Of a stretch of 64,000 nt of DNA, positions 52,946 to 63,917 are shown piece after piece (position 1 is the first letter of the stretch; each line of letters starts with the position of its first letter). Source of the DNA: Kosakonia radicincitans DSM 16656 (GTDB lineage: Bacteria > Pseudomonadota > Gammaproteobacteria > Enterobacterales > Enterobacteriaceae); the NCBI RefSeq assembly GCF_000280495.2, contig NZ_CP018016.1:3162001-3226000 (forward strand), written 5' to 3'. Below the pieces are notes generated by a model that made no database searches, had not been told where the DNA came from, and saw only the letters and a program-made list of their open reading frames with translations. The translations under genes were made by a program, and so were the position numbers.

Positions 52946-53254
52946 TTAGATGAATAACAGAAGTGGAGAGAGGCACAACAGCCCTGCACCAACCACGCCA
53001 GCACCTGCTACACCAACCCCTACAGCACCGACCACACCAATAGCGCCGAGCGTACCCACCACGCCAATCGCATCAGCCGCGATGCCGCCTAACAATCCCA
53101 TCGACAGGCCGGTGTCTCCAAACGAATAATGATCTTCACCTGGAAGCATCATATCAATCAACTTACCAATACCGCCCCCCAGCATAGCACCCGCTACGGA
53201 GAAAAGAATTCCACCTGAAGCATATTGCATTTCATGAGTTGTAAGTTCTTTCAT
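52946..53254 (-). CDS. Microcin-like peptide 1 with double-glycine leader
   Basis: A 102-residue precursor. Leader MKELTTHEMQYASGG (15 residues) matches the pattern of colicin V-type class II microcins that are cut after Gly-Gly by ABC exporters. The 87-residue core is hydrophobic, very rich in Gly, Ala and Val with Gly-zipper spacing (AMLGGGIGKLIDMM; GAVGVGVAGAGVV). Ribosome site AGGA. Paralogous to the 53562 gene, with its own terminator. No exporter or immunity gene is adjacent. Activity is inference from leader and composition. Confidence 0.75.
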   Translation of the reverse strand: MKELTTHEMQYASGGILFSVAGAMLGGGIGKLIDMMLPGEDHYSFGDTGLSMGLLGGIAADAIGVVGTLGAIGVVGAVGVGVAGAGVVGAGLLCLSPLLLFI

Positions 53255-53494
53255 TTCATTATCCTTAATATTAATTGTTCATTTATACATAAAACAAATA
53301 AGAATACCATTTTGAAATCAATAAAATAATTTCCAATGACCAATGATACTCTTTATTGTTTATGCATCACCCAAAATCACCAACAATAATGATAAGTGCA
53401 TTTTTGGACGTATTACATCACGGATGGTCGATAAGAAAATATGGACACTTCGTAATATTAATGAGCCGATAAGAAATCATAAATCAATAATTGT

Positions 53495-53527
53495 ATTTTA
53501 CTGTGGGGAAGTCCCCCACAGTAAAAT
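53495..53527. terminator. Perfect 14-bp hairpin downstream of peptide gene 2
   Basis: ATTTTACTGTGGGG and its exact complement separated by 5 bases. It starts 35 bases after the 53562 gene stop, so it likely ends that transcript; A/T-rich arms make it bidirectional. Apart from this, 53255-53561 shows no gene. Confidence 0.75.
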
Positions 53528-53561
53528 TAGCAGCAACTCACCTTCCGTGGCGATTTATGAT

Positions 53562-53792
53562 TTACTTTCTGAAAATATTCATAATACTGGTGAAAAGATT
53601 CAGGCTGGTTTCAAGCACAACGCCGATGCCCTTACCAATGTTACGCCCTAAATCAGTTGCGAAAGAACTTTTCCCGCCAAAGGCCGCATCAATCACAATA
53701 CCAATGCCTTCGCCGAGCATACCCGCAGCCAGAGAGATCAAGCCTGCACCGGATACGGCCTGCATTTCATCATTGCTGAGTTGTTTCATCAA
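53562..53792 (-). CDS. Microcin-like peptide 2 with double-glycine-type leader
   Basis: A 76-residue precursor. Leader KQLSNDEMQAVSGA ends Gly-Ala (as in microcin N). The ~60-residue core begins GLISLAAGMLGEGIGIVIDA and continues with Gly-zipper spacing and a hydrophobic C-terminus. The core aligns with peptide 1 (MLG-GIG--ID, then SF--D-G), so the two genes arose by duplication. Ribosome site AGGGG; either of two adjacent ATGs may be used. Could instead be one part of a two-peptide bacteriocin. Confidence 0.75.
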   Translation of the reverse strand: MMKQLSNDEMQAVSGAGLISLAAGMLGEGIGIVIDAAFGGKSSFATDLGRNIGKGIGVVLETSLNLFTSIMNIFRK

Positions 53793-54238
53793 ATTCCCCT
53801 TAATCTTGAAACAATATTTAAATATTCAGCTGAAAAAAAATAGGTTTCAGCTTTCTGGAGCTATCACATGACAACTCCAAATTCATTTATAAAATATGCT
53901 TAATAGTATCTGCCAGCGATGAATGCATTGTCCAGAAATAGAATTAGATATTTTTCCTAAAAAACACTTAAAATGAAAATCATACAGAAATTTAATATTC
54001 TTTCTTGCCACATGATTTAGCAATCATTTTATAACAGTAAGCATAGCGCGGATACATTTATCAAATATATTGTACGAAAAGAAATTTCCGATAATAATTC
54101 CGAAAAGCGGAAATAATAGATAGTGTTCAGTTTGAAAATAATTACTATCTGACACGACTGGCGATCACACTGTAGAAGACAAATCACAGCAAAGCGTGCT
54201 CAAAATATGCTCACTCAAAATGTATTACGCTCATTATT
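53793..54238. other. AT-rich islet upstream of peptide gene 2
   Basis: About 450 bases with no gene and clearly lower GC than the flanking host genes. Contains an 8-bp perfect inverted repeat AGCTGAAA/TTTCAGCT at 53828-53852, 36 bases before the peptide start, possibly an operator or 5' leader hairpin. The promoter is not clear. Confidence 0.5.
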
Positions 54239-54279
54239 GTACTAACAAGCTAGTACACTGATTCATACTGCGCTATGAT
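54239..54279 (+). promoter_or_regulatory. aroH promoter with TrpR operator
   Basis: TrpR operator palindrome GTACTA-N6-TAGTAC at 54239-54256, and a -10 TATGAT at 54274-54279. The operator covers the -35 zone, as for E. coli aroH. Predicts tryptophan repression. The 5' leader would be ~110 bases. Confidence 0.8.
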
Positions 54280-54397
54280 ATCTGCCACTGAAGTAATGCG
54301 CTTCGCGGCCATACTTGAAATAAGCCGCGATTGGTTTATGGTGTGCGCATCACTTCCGGCATTCCTGCCGCTGAAGCACCTAATTTTGAGACGCTTG

Positions 54398-55444
54398 ATG
54401 AACAAAACCGATGAACTTCGCACTGCGCGCATCGACAGCCTGGTGACACCGGCTGAACTGGCGCAGCGTTATCCTGTTAAACCTGATGTTGCCGAACATG
54501 TTATTGCATCCCGGCGGCGAATAGAAAAAATCCTCAATGGCGAAGATCGCCGTTTACTGGTGATTATTGGCCCCTGCTCCATCCACGATTTTGATGCGGC
54601 GGTAGATTACGCGCGTCGCTTGCAGACGCTGCGCGAGAAACATCACGCTCAGCTTGAGATCGTGATGCGCACCTATTTTGAAAAACCGCGTACGGTTGTT
54701 GGCTGGAAAGGACTGATCTCCGATCCGGACCTGAATGGTAGCTATCGCGTTAATCATGGTCTTGAACTGGCGCGCAAGCTGCTGCTCCAGGTCAACGAAC
54801 TGGGTGTGCCAACGGCGACTGAATTTCTCGACATGGTAACAGGGCAATTTATAGCCGATCTGATTAGCTGGGGGGCGATTGGCGCGCGCACGACGGAAAG
54901 CCAGATCCACCGTGAAATGGCGTCAGCGCTCTCTTGCCCGGTCGGTTTTAAAAACGGCACCGATGGCAATACCCGCATCGCGGTCGATGCGATCCGCGCC
55001 TCCCGCGCCAGCCATATGTTCCTCTCGCCGGATAAAACCGGGCAGATGACCATCTATCAAACCAGCGGTAATCCTTACGGGCATATCATTATGCGTGGCG
55101 GTAAAACGCCGAACTATTACGCCGAAGATATCGCCAATGCGTGCGATACGCTGAGCGAGTTTGATCTGCCGGAATACCTGGTGGTGGATTTCAGCCACGG
55201 CAACTGCCAGAAACAACATCGACGTCAACTCGATGTCTGCGACAATGTTTGTTCGCAGATTCGTAACGGTTCGACCGCCATTGCTGGCGTGATGGTAGAA
55301 AGCTTCCTGCAGGAAGGCACGCAGAAAATTGTCAGCGGCCAGCCGCTGGTTTATGGGCAATCCATTACCGATCCTTGCCTGGGCTGGGACGACAGTGAAT
55401 TGCTGCTGGAGAAACTGGCGGCCGCTGTCGCCACCCGCCTCTGA
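54398..55444 (+). CDS. aroH: Trp-sensitive DAHP synthase
   Basis: A 348-residue 3-deoxy-D-arabino-heptulosonate 7-phosphate synthase, first step of the shikimate pathway, same length as E. coli AroH. Class I features: LVIIGPCSIHD, RTYFEKPRTVVGWKGLI, ARTTESQIHREM, VDFSHGNCQKQ. Isozyme choice rests on the upstream TrpR operator and location after ppsR. The ATG at 54398 gives the family N-terminus; an upstream in-frame ATG (54275) lies at the promoter. Confidence 0.96.
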   Translation: MNKTDELRTARIDSLVTPAELAQRYPVKPDVAEHVIASRRRIEKILNGEDRRLLVIIGPCSIHDFDAAVDYARRLQTLREKHHAQLEIVMRTYFEKPRTVVGWKGLISDPDLNGSYRVNHGLELARKLLLQVNELGVPTATEFLDMVTGQFIADLISWGAIGARTTESQIHREMASALSCPVGFKNGTDGNTRIAVDAIRASRASHMFLSPDKTGQMTIYQTSGNPYGHIIMRGGKTPNYYAEDIANACDTLSEFDLPEYLVVDFSHGNCQKQHRRQLDVCDNVCSQIRNGSTAIAGVMVESFLQEGTQKIVSGQPLVYGQSITDPCLGWDDSELLLEKLAAAVATRL

Positions 55445-55448
55445 TCGC

Positions 55449-55471
55449 ATCCCGCCGCCAGGCGGCGGGAT
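55449..55471 (+). terminator. aroH terminator-like hairpin
   Basis: GC-rich ATCCCGCCGC/GCGGCGGGAT stem right after the aroH stop, with a weak T stretch. Confidence 0.65.
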
Positions 55472-55545
55472 CCTCTTCCCCTACTTTATCCAGGGGGAAA
55501 TCGCGAAATGTTACAGAACACCCTTGCTACCAGCTGGCATATTAT

Positions 55546-55560
55546 TGATAATGATTATCA
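55546..55560. promoter_or_regulatory. Fur box upstream of hemP
   Basis: TGATAATGATTATCA, a perfect 7-1-7 Fur palindrome, 30 bases before the hemP start. Predicts iron repression of hemP. Confidence 0.9.
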
Positions 55561-55590
55561 TTGTTGATAATAAGCAACCTTGAAACAGTT

Positions 55591-55782
55591 ATGTCGCATA
55601 CGGATAGCACGACTGCCGCACTCATCGCTTCGCAGGAAAAACCCACCCATATCAGCCCGACCGATCGTCGCATCAACAGTCAACAGCTACTGGGCGAAGA
55701 AGGCCGGGTGGTGATTGAGCATAAAGGACAGCAATATCTGCTGCGTCAGACCCATGCCGGGAAGCTGATTCTGACGAAATGA
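55591..55782 (+). CDS. hemP: Hemin uptake protein HemP (YdiE)
   Basis: A 63-residue protein. The C-terminal [20 protein letters not shown] followed by [17 protein letters not shown] is the HemP signature. In other bacteria it is linked with heme uptake regulation. ATG at 55591 lies closely after the Fur box. Convergent with selO, 6 bases apart. Confidence 0.88.
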   Translation: MSHTDSTTAALIASQEKPTHISPTDRRINSQQLLGEEGRVVIEHKGQQYLLRQTHAGKLILTK

Positions 55783-55788
55783 ACCGGT

Positions 55789-57231
55789 TTAACTCGAACA
55801 ACTGACCTCCAGCCGCTTTCCCCAGTCCGGTGGGCGGCTGACATAATCATCGTTACGATCGCGAAACGGCTGGCGCAGCGCTTCATGTAACTGCGCCAGT
55901 TCACTGGCGTCGCCTTTCTCAGCAGCATCAATCACCCGCTGTGCCAGCCAGTTGCGCAACACCAGCGCCGGATTCACACCGGACATCAGCTGTTGCCGTT
56001 GCGCATCGTCAACCTGCTCCTGTTGCAGACGCATCCGGTACTGAGCAAACCAACGGTCGAACGCCGCACGATCGATAAATTCATCGCGCAGCGGCGAAGA
56101 GACGCTCTGCTGCTCCGTCTGGCTGAGCAGACGGAAGGTACGCGTATAATCACTGCCCTCACGCGCCATCAGCGCAAACAGTTCCGTCAGAAGCTGGTTA
56201 TCGCCTTGCTGCTGCGTGAGGAAACCAAGCTTACCGCGCATCAGCACGCCATATTCTGTCAGCAACAGATGTTGATAATCATCCAGCGCACTATTCAGCG
56301 CCTCAATGTCAATAAACGGCGACAGCGACTGCGCCAGACGTTGCAGGTTCCACAACGCCACTGCAGGTTGATTATCGAAGCTATAACGCCCTTGGTAATC
56401 CGAGTGATTGCAGATAAATGACGGCTGATAATCGTCGAGGAAACCGAAGGGGCCGTAATCAATGGTCAACCCGAGGATCGACATGTTGTCGGTATTCATC
56501 ACACCGTGCGCAAAACCGACCGCCTGCCAGCGGGCAATCAGCGTGGCAATGCGTCGGACGATATCGCGGAACCACAGCACGTACTTATCGGATTCATTCT
56601 GCAAATGCGGCCAGTGGTGGCGGATGGCAAAGTCGGCCAGCTGGCGCACTTTTTGCGGTTCGCGCCGATAATAAAAATGCTCGAAATGGCCGAAACGCAG
56701 ATGGCTTTCAGCGATGCGCATCAGCATGGCCCCCTGCTCGCGGCTTTCACGCATGACCGGTGTATCGCTGGTAACGATGCTCAGCGCGCGGGTCGTCGGA
56801 ATGCCAAGATGGTGCATCGCCTCTGATGCCAGACTTTCTCGGATGGTTGAACGCAGAACTGCGCGTCCATCGCCCATGCGCGAATAAGGCGTCAGCCCTG
56901 CGCCTTTCAGATGCCAGTCGCGGGTAGTGCCATCCGGCAGTTGTTGTTCACCGAGTAAGATCCCGCGACCGTCGCCCAGTTGCCCGGCCCAGACACCGAA
57001 CTGATGTCCACTGTAGACTTGCGCCAGCGGCGACATGCCCGGCAGCAATGCTTCGCCGCCCCAGACACCGGCACCCGATTCGGGATGAAAAAGCGCATCC
57101 TCCACGCCCAGCTCCTGCGCCAGTGGCGCGTTGTGCCAGATCAGACGGGCATTGTGCAGCGGTGTCGGAGATAATGCAGTGTAAAATTCTGGCAGTTCAT
57201 CACGCCAGCGGGTAGTAAAAGACAGGGTCAT
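55789..57231 (-). CDS. selO: Protein AMPylase SelO (YdiU)
   Basis: A 480-residue pseudokinase that transfers AMP to protein Ser/Thr/Tyr in oxidative stress. Features: [65 protein letters not shown] and the C-terminal LEVSCSS with conserved Cys. ATG at 57231 follows AGGAGG. Confidence 0.95.
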   Translation of the reverse strand: MTLSFTTRWRDELPEFYTALSPTPLHNARLIWHNAPLAQELGVEDALFHPESGAGVWGGEALLPGMSPLAQVYSGHQFGVWAGQLGDGRGILLGEQQLPDGTTRDWHLKGAGLTPYSRMGDGRAVLRSTIRESLASEAMHHLGIPTTRALSIVTSDTPVMRESREQGAMLMRIAESHLRFGHFEHFYYRREPQKVRQLADFAIRHHWPHLQNESDKYVLWFRDIVRRIATLIARWQAVGFAHGVMNTDNMSILGLTIDYGPFGFLDDYQPSFICNHSDYQGRYSFDNQPAVALWNLQRLAQSLSPFIDIEALNSALDDYQHLLLTEYGVLMRGKLGFLTQQQGDNQLLTELFALMAREGSDYTRTFRLLSQTEQQSVSSPLRDEFIDRAAFDRWFAQYRMRLQQEQVDDAQRQQLMSGVNPALVLRNWLAQRVIDAAEKGDASELAQLHEALRQPFRDRNDDYVSRPPDWGKRLEVSCSS

Positions 57232-57292
57232 GGTTCCTCCTGCCTTTAGTGTAGTGCCAACCACCAGGTTTAAACACCGGCGAAAAGCAGGG

Positions 57293-58006
57293 CTATGAGT
57301 GGATCAGCGATGTGATCTGCGCAGCGTTGACTGGTGGCCATAGTGCCCCTTGCATTGCGCTGAAGTGAAAAGGTTCCGCCCGCTTCAGGGCAGATTCGTC
57401 ATCAATGCCCGCAATCATCATTGACTGACAATAGGGACTTATCTGCGAAACGATCGCCCGCATAAAAGGTTCAAACGAAGGAGATGCTAATCGTTGCTGA
57501 ACAAAATTTTTATCTAATGCGACACGTTTAAATAACCCGTCAAAAATGGCTTTAGTCGATGCCGTTCCGACACCAAAATTAGCCAGTACCAGCGGATATT
57601 GTTTCGCCAATAGAGACAGAGAAGGATCCTCTTTTCCTTTATTTAAATTGAGGAAATTCTCATTTATAGTAAATTCCAGAAAAGGGAATTTAGCCACGCT
57701 GGCAGCCAGCGTCTCGTCGGTAAGTAAGGCTTCAACAATAGCCGGGGAAATATTAATCCAGGCAATTAATTGATGTTGTAATAAAAAGAGCTGACAGGCC
57801 TCTATTAGCGCCAGTTGCTCCTTAAAAAGTTGCAGCATTTCATCAGCCTGCAGGCGCGGGGAAACCAGCTCTGCCGGGGCGCGGACATTACTGTCTTTCC
57901 CCACAAAGTTAACGATAACTTCCAGCCCCTGAAGCATTCCGTTACTTTTTCTCGCTGGCTGTAATAAAAGCTCCGGGTGATATGTATCATCAAGCAAAAT
58001 GATCAT
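57293..58006 (-). CDS. ydiV: Degenerate EAL protein YdiV (anti-FlhDC factor)
   Basis: A 237-residue EAL-fold protein. The catalytic EAL motif is lost (GLEVIVNF at that position), consistent with YdiV, which binds FlhD and blocks flagellar genes instead of hydrolysing c-di-[23 protein letters not shown] and [15 protein letters not shown] support it. Divergence from E. coli is higher than for the flanking genes. The 247-base gap on its upstream side has no gene. Confidence 0.88.
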   Translation of the reverse strand: MIILLDDTYHPELLLQPARKSNGMLQGLEVIVNFVGKDSNVRAPAELVSPRLQADEMLQLFKEQLALIEACQLFLLQHQLIAWINISPAIVEALLTDETLAASVAKFPFLEFTINENFLNLNKGKEDPSLSLLAKQYPLVLANFGVGTASTKAIFDGLFKRVALDKNFVQQRLASPSFEPFMRAIVSQISPYCQSMMIAGIDDESALKRAEPFHFSAMQGALWPPVNAAQITSLIHS

Positions 58007-58253
58007 TGTGCCAGTCCCGCGTTAAGGGTGATATCCGGAATGGCTAAACACAAGTAGATGAATTCCAGGCTTAATGATTTTAGTGAGGTTAACTCCATTT
58101 TTATCCCATTTTATATTTGGCTTCTCCTTTATTAGGTTGCTCACTAATAGTCTTTTCGCCAGATTCAATGTCCACTTATGATAATTAATATTCTAAAAGA
58201 TAATTAGTGGAAACATCCTGGTTTAACAAATTTTTGCCACGACTGCGCAGCGC

Positions 58254-58718
58254 TTAAATGCGCCGCGCCTGCCAGAAATTTTTCCGCCAATAGACGTTAT
58301 CCAATGAAGAACGCATCACGCCGCGGCTGGTAGACGCATGAATAAATTCATTGTCAGTATCATAAATTCCAACATGCAGCCCGCTTTCGCCGGAACCGGT
58401 TTTGAAGAACACCAGATCGCCAGGCAATAGATCATCTTTGTCGATTTTCGTGCCGATCTCAGCCTGCTGACGTGTTTCGCGCGGTAGTTGAAGCGCAAAT
58501 TTGTCGCGGAAAGTCATCATCACAAACCCGGAACAATCGACGCCTGAACGCGTCATACCGCCGTAGCGATACGGTGTACCTCGCCACTCGCTCAGTTGAT
58601 CGTTCAGACCCGCGATCACCGTGATCGAATCCGACAATCTTGGGTTAGGTGGCGGAGCGCGATGAGAACTACATCCTGCAAGGAACAGTGCCGCCGCCAG
58701 AAGAAACCAGATACGCAT
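58254..58718 (-). CDS. nlpC: Lipoprotein NlpC (NlpC/P60 hydrolase)
   Basis: A 154-residue lipoprotein. Signal peptide with lipobox LFLAGCSS (Cys15). NlpC/P60 peptidase domain with Cys in GVDCSGFVMM, His in LHVGIYD and third polar residue in FIHAS. Predicted cell-wall peptide hydrolase in the periplasm. Confidence 0.93.
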   Translation of the reverse strand: MRIWFLLAAALFLAGCSSHRAPPPNPRLSDSITVIAGLNDQLSEWRGTPYRYGGMTRSGVDCSGFVMMTFRDKFALQLPRETRQQAEIGTKIDKDDLLPGDLVFFKTGSGESGLHVGIYDTDNEFIHASTSRGVMRSSLDNVYWRKNFWQARRI

Positions 58719-58796
58719 TCTGGATCTCGCCTCGTACTTTATTTTTATCGGAATAATCTACCGTGTGAATCAGTTGCGTGGCAAGTCACCTTTTCG

Positions 58797-59546
58797 TCAC
58801 GTCGCCGGGATCAGCACACGATGCCCGTCTACGTCGAAACGACGAAAAGCCATACCGTAAACTTCCGCCAGATGAGCAGGCGTCAGCACCTCTTCTTGTT
58901 TGCCGCTACCCAGTAGCCGCCCGGCGCTCAGCAACCACACCTGCTGTGCATGGCGCAACGTATGGTTGAGGTCGTGGCTACTCATCACTACGGTCACGCC
59001 ACCGCTCACCAGCTCCGCTATAAGCTTGTCCAGCGCAGTCTGTTGCGCTACATCAAGGCTATTCATTGGCTCATCCAGCAACAGCAACTGCCCGGAGGGA
59101 TTCACCTCCGGGTGGATCTGTAAAATCACTGCGGCCAGCCTCACCCGCTGCCATTCACCGCCAGAAAGTTGATTGACTCTACGGCTAAGCTTGTCACCCA
59201 GCCCAAGCTTAGCGGCAATTTTCCCCAGACTGTGGGTTTGCGCTGTGTCGCGCTGATGCAACAGCAAATAGTGCCAGACTGGCATAGCAAAAGGCGGCGT
59301 CTGCTGCTGGGCAAGGTAAGCGCGATGTTGCGCCAGCGCCAGGGCGGGCCATTGTTCCAGCGGACGGTTGTTCAACAACACCTCGCCCTGCCCGCCAGAT
59401 AGACCAGCAAGCCGGGAAAGTAGCGTGCTTTTCCCTGCACCATTTGGTCCGACCAGATGCAGAATCGCCGCCCGCTCAACCGATGCCGTAATCGGCCCCA
59501 GCCTGCCCGATTCTCCCACATTTTGCAGTTGCAACAGCGCTGACAT
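58797..59546 (-). CDS. btuD: Vitamin B12 ABC transporter ATPase BtuD
   Basis: A 249-residue ATPase of the cobalamin importer BtuCDF. Walker [10 protein letters not shown], signature [12 protein letters not shown], Walker B LLLLDEP. Start overlaps the btuE stop (TAATG). Transmembrane partner BtuC is two genes upstream. Confidence 0.96.
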   Translation of the reverse strand: MSALLQLQNVGESGRLGPITASVERAAILHLVGPNGAGKSTLLSRLAGLSGGQGEVLLNNRPLEQWPALALAQHRAYLAQQQTPPFAMPVWHYLLLHQRDTAQTHSLGKIAAKLGLGDKLSRRVNQLSGGEWQRVRLAAVILQIHPEVNPSGQLLLLDEPMNSLDVAQQTALDKLIAELVSGGVTVVMSSHDLNHTLRHAQQVWLLSAGRLLGSGKQEEVLTPAHLAEVYGMAFRRFDVDGHRVLIPAT

Positions 59547-60097
59547 TATTTCGTCAAAGCCTGTTTAACGGCCTGTTGCAAAGCCGGATCTTCCGGGGTC
59601 ATATCCGGTGAGAAACGCTGAATCACCGTACCATCGCGGCCAATGAGGAATTTTTCGAAATTCCACAAAATATCACCCGGCTCTTTCGGCGCACGGCCTT
59701 TACTCTCCATACGCGCATAGAAACCGCTGCCTTCCGGCGTAACAGCAGACGGCGCGGCAGCGATCAATTTTTTATACAGCGGATGACGCGCGTCACCATT
59801 CACTTCAATTTTGCTGAACATCGGGAACGTCACGCCGTAAGTCGTGCTGCAAAAAGTTTTGATCTCCTCTTCCGAACCCGGCTCCTGGCCAAGGAACTGG
59901 TTGCAGGGGAATCCCAGCACCGTGAAGCCCTCACCGGCGAGCGTTTTTTGCAGGTTTTCCAGTTGCTCATACTGCGGCGTCAGGCCGCATTTAGATGCCA
60001 CATTGACGATGAGTAATACATTACCGCGATAAGTTTCCAGCGTGGTCTGCTCACCATCAATGGTCGTGACTTCGGTATTCAGAATATCCTGTTGCAT
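59546..60097 (-). CDS. btuE: Glutathione peroxidase-like BtuE
   Basis: A 183-residue thiol peroxidase of the Gpx family; dispensable for B12 transport. [16 protein letters not shown] has the peroxidatic Cys; then [15 protein letters not shown] and [18 protein letters not shown] at 60097 with AAAGGG is chosen over an upstream in-frame start (60136), matching the E. coli length. Confidence 0.95.
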   Translation of the reverse strand: MQQDILNTEVTTIDGEQTTLETYRGNVLLIVNVASKCGLTPQYEQLENLQKTLAGEGFTVLGFPCNQFLGQEPGSEEEIKTFCSTTYGVTFPMFSKIEVNGDARHPLYKKLIAAAPSAVTPEGSGFYARMESKGRAPKEPGDILWNFEKFLIGRDGTVIQRFSPDMTPEDPALQQAVKQALTK

Positions 60098-60125
60098 AGC
60101 GTACCCTTTGTTGATGTTATGGATT

Positions 60126-61112
60126 TCAGGCTTCACGCCCGACCTTTAATAATAACCAGATAAACACCGGCGCACCCAGCGTCGCCGTGACGACGCCGAT
60201 GGGTAACTCAGCGGCACTGAGCGTCAGCCGTGCAACAATATCAGCGAACAACAGCGCCACCGCCCCCGCCAGCGCGCAACCAGGAAGCAGCACCCGGTGA
60301 TCGGTCAGCCCGCAGAGACGTAAAATATGCGGGATCACCAGACCAATAAAGCCAATAGCTCCCGCCAGCGCAACGCTGACGCCTACCATCCAGCCCGTTG
60401 CCACCACCAGCAAATTTCGCCACAGCCATAGCGGCAGCCCCAACTGCCGGGCGGATATCTCACCCAGCGCCAGAACGTTCAGCGGTTTTGATTGAAAACA
60501 GACCCAGATCATCGCTGGTAGCAACGCCACCATCAGCCAGCTTTGTTGCCAGTCGACCCCGCCAAAACCGCCCATCATCCAGTACATAAGCTGGCGTAAA
60601 TCGAATGAGGTAGAAAAGTAAACCGCCCACGTCATTAACGCTGTACAAATAATGCCAAGCGCTACGCCAGCAAGCAGCAGACGGCTGGTGGTGAGATGAC
60701 GCCGGGCGAAGCGTAGCAGAATAAGCGTCACGATCAGCGCTCCGGCGATGGCGCACACACCCAGCACCCAGCCTGGCAACATACCGCCGCCCAGCAGTAC
60801 AGCGGCAATCAACCCGACGCCCGCGCCACTGGAGACCCCCAACAATCCCGGCTCCGCGAGCGGATTTTCAAAAAGCGCCTGCATCACTGCGCCGCAGAGC
60901 GCCAGCGCGGCACCCACCAGCACTACCGCCAGCGTACGGGGAAGACGAATTTGCCAGACAAAGAGCTGACCATCAGGAGTAAACCAGCCGCCTGGCGCGA
61001 TCCATTGCTCGCCCGCACAGAGGCTAATAAACACAGAGAATAATAAAAGCAGCAATAATCCGCCAAGCCAGCGGCGATTTCGTTGCTGTTGAAGATGAGC
61101 GTATGCCAGCAT
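60126..61112 (-). CDS. btuC: Vitamin B12 ABC transporter permease BtuC
   Basis: A 328-residue inner-membrane permease with ten hydrophobic segments. [40 protein letters not shown] and [15 protein letters not shown] (coupling region) are typical FecCD features. First gene of btuCED. Confidence 0.96.
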   Translation of the reverse strand: MLAYAHLQQQRNRRWLGGLLLLLLFSVFISLCAGEQWIAPGGWFTPDGQLFVWQIRLPRTLAVVLVGAALALCGAVMQALFENPLAEPGLLGVSSGAGVGLIAAVLLGGGMLPGWVLGVCAIAGALIVTLILLRFARRHLTTSRLLLAGVALGIICTALMTWAVYFSTSFDLRQLMYWMMGGFGGVDWQQSWLMVALLPAMIWVCFQSKPLNVLALGEISARQLGLPLWLWRNLLVVATGWMVGVSVALAGAIGFIGLVIPHILRLCGLTDHRVLLPGCALAGAVALLFADIVARLTLSAAELPIGVVTATLGAPVFIWLLLKVGREA

Positions 61113-61174
61113 GTTAACCGTTTTACCGTCAGTCAGGTGGCTGATTTTATGATTGATGCCGGGCGCTGAAAAGA

Positions 61175-61199
61175 AAAAAGGCCGCAGTGCGGCCTTTTT
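61175..61199. terminator. ihfA terminator
   Basis: Stem AAAAGGCCGC/GCGGCCTTTT with loop AGT; strong T run on either strand. Ends pheST-ihfA and separates it from btuC. Confidence 0.9.
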
Positions 61200-61211
61200 A
61201 GTTAGTTCATA

Positions 61212-61511
61212 TCATTCAGCTTTGGGCGAAGCGTTTTCAACACGGCTCTTCAACTTCTGGCCGGGTCTGAAGGTCACCACGCGCCGGGCTGTAATGGGAA
61301 TATCTTCGCCCGTTTTCGGGTTACGCCCCGGACGTTGATTTTTGTCGCGCAAATCGAAATTGCCAAAGCCGGAGAGTTTTACCTGCTCACCGTTTTCCAG
61401 AGCACGACGGATCTCTTCGAAAAACAGCTCTACCAGCTCTTTTGCGTCCCGCTTGCTAAGCCCGAGCTTATCAAACAGATATTCTGACATTTCAGCTTTT
61501 GTAAGCGCCAT
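61212..61511 (-). CDS. ihfA: Integration host factor subunit alpha
   Basis: A 99-residue nucleoid DNA-bending protein, HU family: [40 protein letters not shown] (beta-arm with Pro), [16 protein letters not shown]. Same length as E. coli IhfA. Starts 4 bases after pheT. IHF is also used by many lambdoid integrases, so it could serve the adjacent prophage. Confidence 0.97.
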   Translation of the reverse strand: MALTKAEMSEYLFDKLGLSKRDAKELVELFFEEIRRALENGEQVKLSGFGNFDLRDKNQRPGRNPKTGEDIPITARRVVTFRPGQKLKSRVENASPKAE

Positions 61512-61515
61512 AGGT

Positions 61516-63903
61516 TCAATCCCTCAATGATGCCTGGAATCGCTCTTTTAATGCCTCTACACATCTGGCAACGGTAGCGGCAATCTCCTCTTCTTCGAGT
61601 GTACGGCTGGTATCCTGAAGGATCAGGCTAATGGCAAGGCTCTTATACCCCTCCGCTACGCCCTTACCGCGGTACACGTCAAATAAGTTTACGCCAACTA
61701 CCTGATTTACGCCAACTTTCTTACACTCGGCCAAAACATCTGCTGCGGGCACATTTTCAGCCACAACAACAGCGATATCACGACGGTTCGACGGGAAGCG
61801 TGAAATCTCCTGAGCCTGAGGAACCACGCGGTCTGCAAGCGCATTCCACTCCAGTTCAAACACCAAAGTGCGGCCGTTCAGATCGAGCTTACGTTCCAGT
61901 TCAGGGTGCACAACACCAATAAAACCAATACGTTTATCTTTCAGATAAATCGCCGCAGATTGTCCCGGATGGAGCGCCGGATTCGTTTCTGCGCGAAATT
62001 CAATGGCGGATAATTTGCCAGTCAGCTCCAGAATAGATTCCAGATCGCCTTTCAGGTCGAAGAAATCCACGCTGCCTTTTGCCAGATCCCAATGTTCTTC
62101 ATAACGGTTGCCGCAAATGGCGCCCGCCAGCATGACATCCTGACGAATACCAAGATTTGCCTGGGTATCAGGGACAAAGCGCAGACCCGTTTCAAAAATA
62201 CGCACGCGGCTCTGCTGGCGGTTCTGGTTATAAACGATAGTGCCCAACAAACCAGTCCACAGTGACAGACGCATTGCCGACATTTCGCTGGAGATCGGGC
62301 TTGGCAGGATCAACGCTTCTTCGCCCGGGTGGATCAATTGCTGCAATTTCGGATCAACGAAACTGTAGGTGATCACTTCCTGGTAGCCTTTGTCGTTGAG
62401 CATGGTTTTCACACGCTTCAGCGACAGATCCGCTTCACGGTGTTCGCCCATGACCAGACCGGCCTGAACCGGCGCATCCGGAATGTTGTTGTAGCCGTAA
62501 ATACGCGCCACTTCTTCCACCAGATCTTCTTCGATTTCCATATCGAAACGCCAGCTCGGCGCAACGGCCAGCCATTCGTCCTGGCCTTCAGTGACTTCGC
62601 AACCAAGGCGCTTCAGGATATCGCTGACCTGCTCATCGGCAATATGATGACCAATCAGGCGATCCAGTTTGCTCCGGCGCAGACGAATGGTCGCACGTTT
62701 CGGCAGCTTAGCTTCATTCGTGACATCAATGATTGGACCCGCTTCGCCGCCGCAGATATCCAGCAACAGGCGAGTTGCGCGCTCCATGGCTTTGTACTGC
62801 AATTGTGGGTCGACACCGCGCTCATAACGATGTGAAGCATCAGTGTGCAGACCATGACGGCGTGCACGACCAGTAATAGAAAGCGGATTGAAGAAAGCGC
62901 ATTCCAGCAGTACGTTCTGGGTTTCGCTGTTCACGCCAGAGTGTTCGCCGCCAAAGATACCGCCCATCGCCAGCGCTTTGTTATGGTCAGCAATAACCAG
63001 CGTGTCCGCGTTCAGTTTCGCTTCGCTGCCGTCCAGCAGCACCAGGGTTTCGCCCTCTTTTGCCATGCGCACCACGATGCCGCCTTCAAGGCGATCGCGG
63101 TCAAACGCGTGCATCGGCTGACCCAGTTCCAGCAGAACATAGTTGGTTACGTCCACAACCGCATCGATTGAACGAATACCGCAGCGACGCAGCTTCTCTT
63201 TCATCCACAGCGGAGTTGGCGCTTTAACATTGATGCCCTTCACTACTCGTCCGAGGTAGCGCGGGCAGGCATCGGCGGCTTCCACTGCGATCGGCAACGT
63301 GTCGGTAATTGTCGCGGCGACCGGCGAAATTTCCGGCGCCGTCAGCGGAGACTGGTTCAGTACCGCCACATCGCGCGCAACACCAATGATCCCTAAGCAA
63401 TCCGCACGGTTCGGCGTGACGCTGATCTCAATGGTATTATCATCAAGCTTCAGGTATTCACGGATATCGGTGCCGATCGGCGCATCTGCCGGCAGTTCGA
63501 TAATGCCGTTGTGATCGTCAGAAATACCGAGCTCGGAGAAGGAGCACAGCATGCCTTCCGACGGTTCGCCGCGGAGTTTTGCCGCCTTGATTTTGAAGTC
63601 ACCAGGCAGTACCGCACCCACTGTCGCTACGGCGACTTTCAGGCCCAGACGGCAGTTCGGCGCGCCACAGACGATGTCCAGCAGGCGATCGCCGCCAACA
63701 TTTACTTTCGTCACGCGCAGTTTGTCAGCGTTCGGGTGCTGGGCGCACTCCATCACTTCGCCAACCACAACACCATGAAACGCCCCGGCAACCGCCTCCA
63801 CGCCGTCCACTTCCAGGCCAGCCATGGTGATTTGCCCTGACAGCGCTTCACTGTCAATGGCTGGATTGACCCATTCGCGTAACCACAGTTCACTGAATTT
63901 CAT
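61516..63903 (-). CDS. pheT: Phenylalanyl-tRNA synthetase beta subunit
   Basis: A 795-residue subunit, same length as E. coli. N-terminal tRNA-binding (EMAP-like) domain ~40-150, B3/B4 editing domain ([20 protein letters not shown]), B5 domain and the C-terminal anticodon-binding FDX-ACB domain ([16 protein letters not shown]). Partner of pheS. Confidence 0.97.
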   Translation of the reverse strand: MKFSELWLREWVNPAIDSEALSGQITMAGLEVDGVEAVAGAFHGVVVGEVMECAQHPNADKLRVTKVNVGGDRLLDIVCGAPNCRLGLKVAVATVGAVLPGDFKIKAAKLRGEPSEGMLCSFSELGISDDHNGIIELPADAPIGTDIREYLKLDDNTIEISVTPNRADCLGIIGVARDVAVLNQSPLTAPEISPVAATITDTLPIAVEAADACPRYLGRVVKGINVKAPTPLWMKEKLRRCGIRSIDAVVDVTNYVLLELGQPMHAFDRDRLEGGIVVRMAKEGETLVLLDGSEAKLNADTLVIADHNKALAMGGIFGGEHSGVNSETQNVLLECAFFNPLSITGRARRHGLHTDASHRYERGVDPQLQYKAMERATRLLLDICGGEAGPIIDVTNEAKLPKRATIRLRRSKLDRLIGHHIADEQVSDILKRLGCEVTEGQDEWLAVAPSWRFDMEIEEDLVEEVARIYGYNNIPDAPVQAGLVMGEHREADLSLKRVKTMLNDKGYQEVITYSFVDPKLQQLIHPGEEALILPSPISSEMSAMRLSLWTGLLGTIVYNQNRQQSRVRIFETGLRFVPDTQANLGIRQDVMLAGAICGNRYEEHWDLAKGSVDFFDLKGDLESILELTGKLSAIEFRAETNPALHPGQSAAIYLKDKRIGFIGVVHPELERKLDLNGRTLVFELEWNALADRVVPQAQEISRFPSNRRDIAVVVAENVPAADVLAECKKVGVNQVVGVNLFDVYRGKGVAEGYKSLAISLILQDTSRTLEEEEIAATVARCVEALKERFQASLRD

Positions 63904-63917
63904 TGTTTTGCCTGCCT

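Noticed and set aside
53343..53651. Plus-strand 102-codon frame between the two peptide genes
   Set aside because: It runs through the perfect 14-bp hairpin at 53495-53527 and overlaps the end of peptide gene 2, has no ribosome site, and its composition is not protein-like.
53793..54238. Immunity gene for the microcin-like peptides
   Set aside because: Searched on both strands by eye; no frame with start, ribosome site and membrane segments is present.
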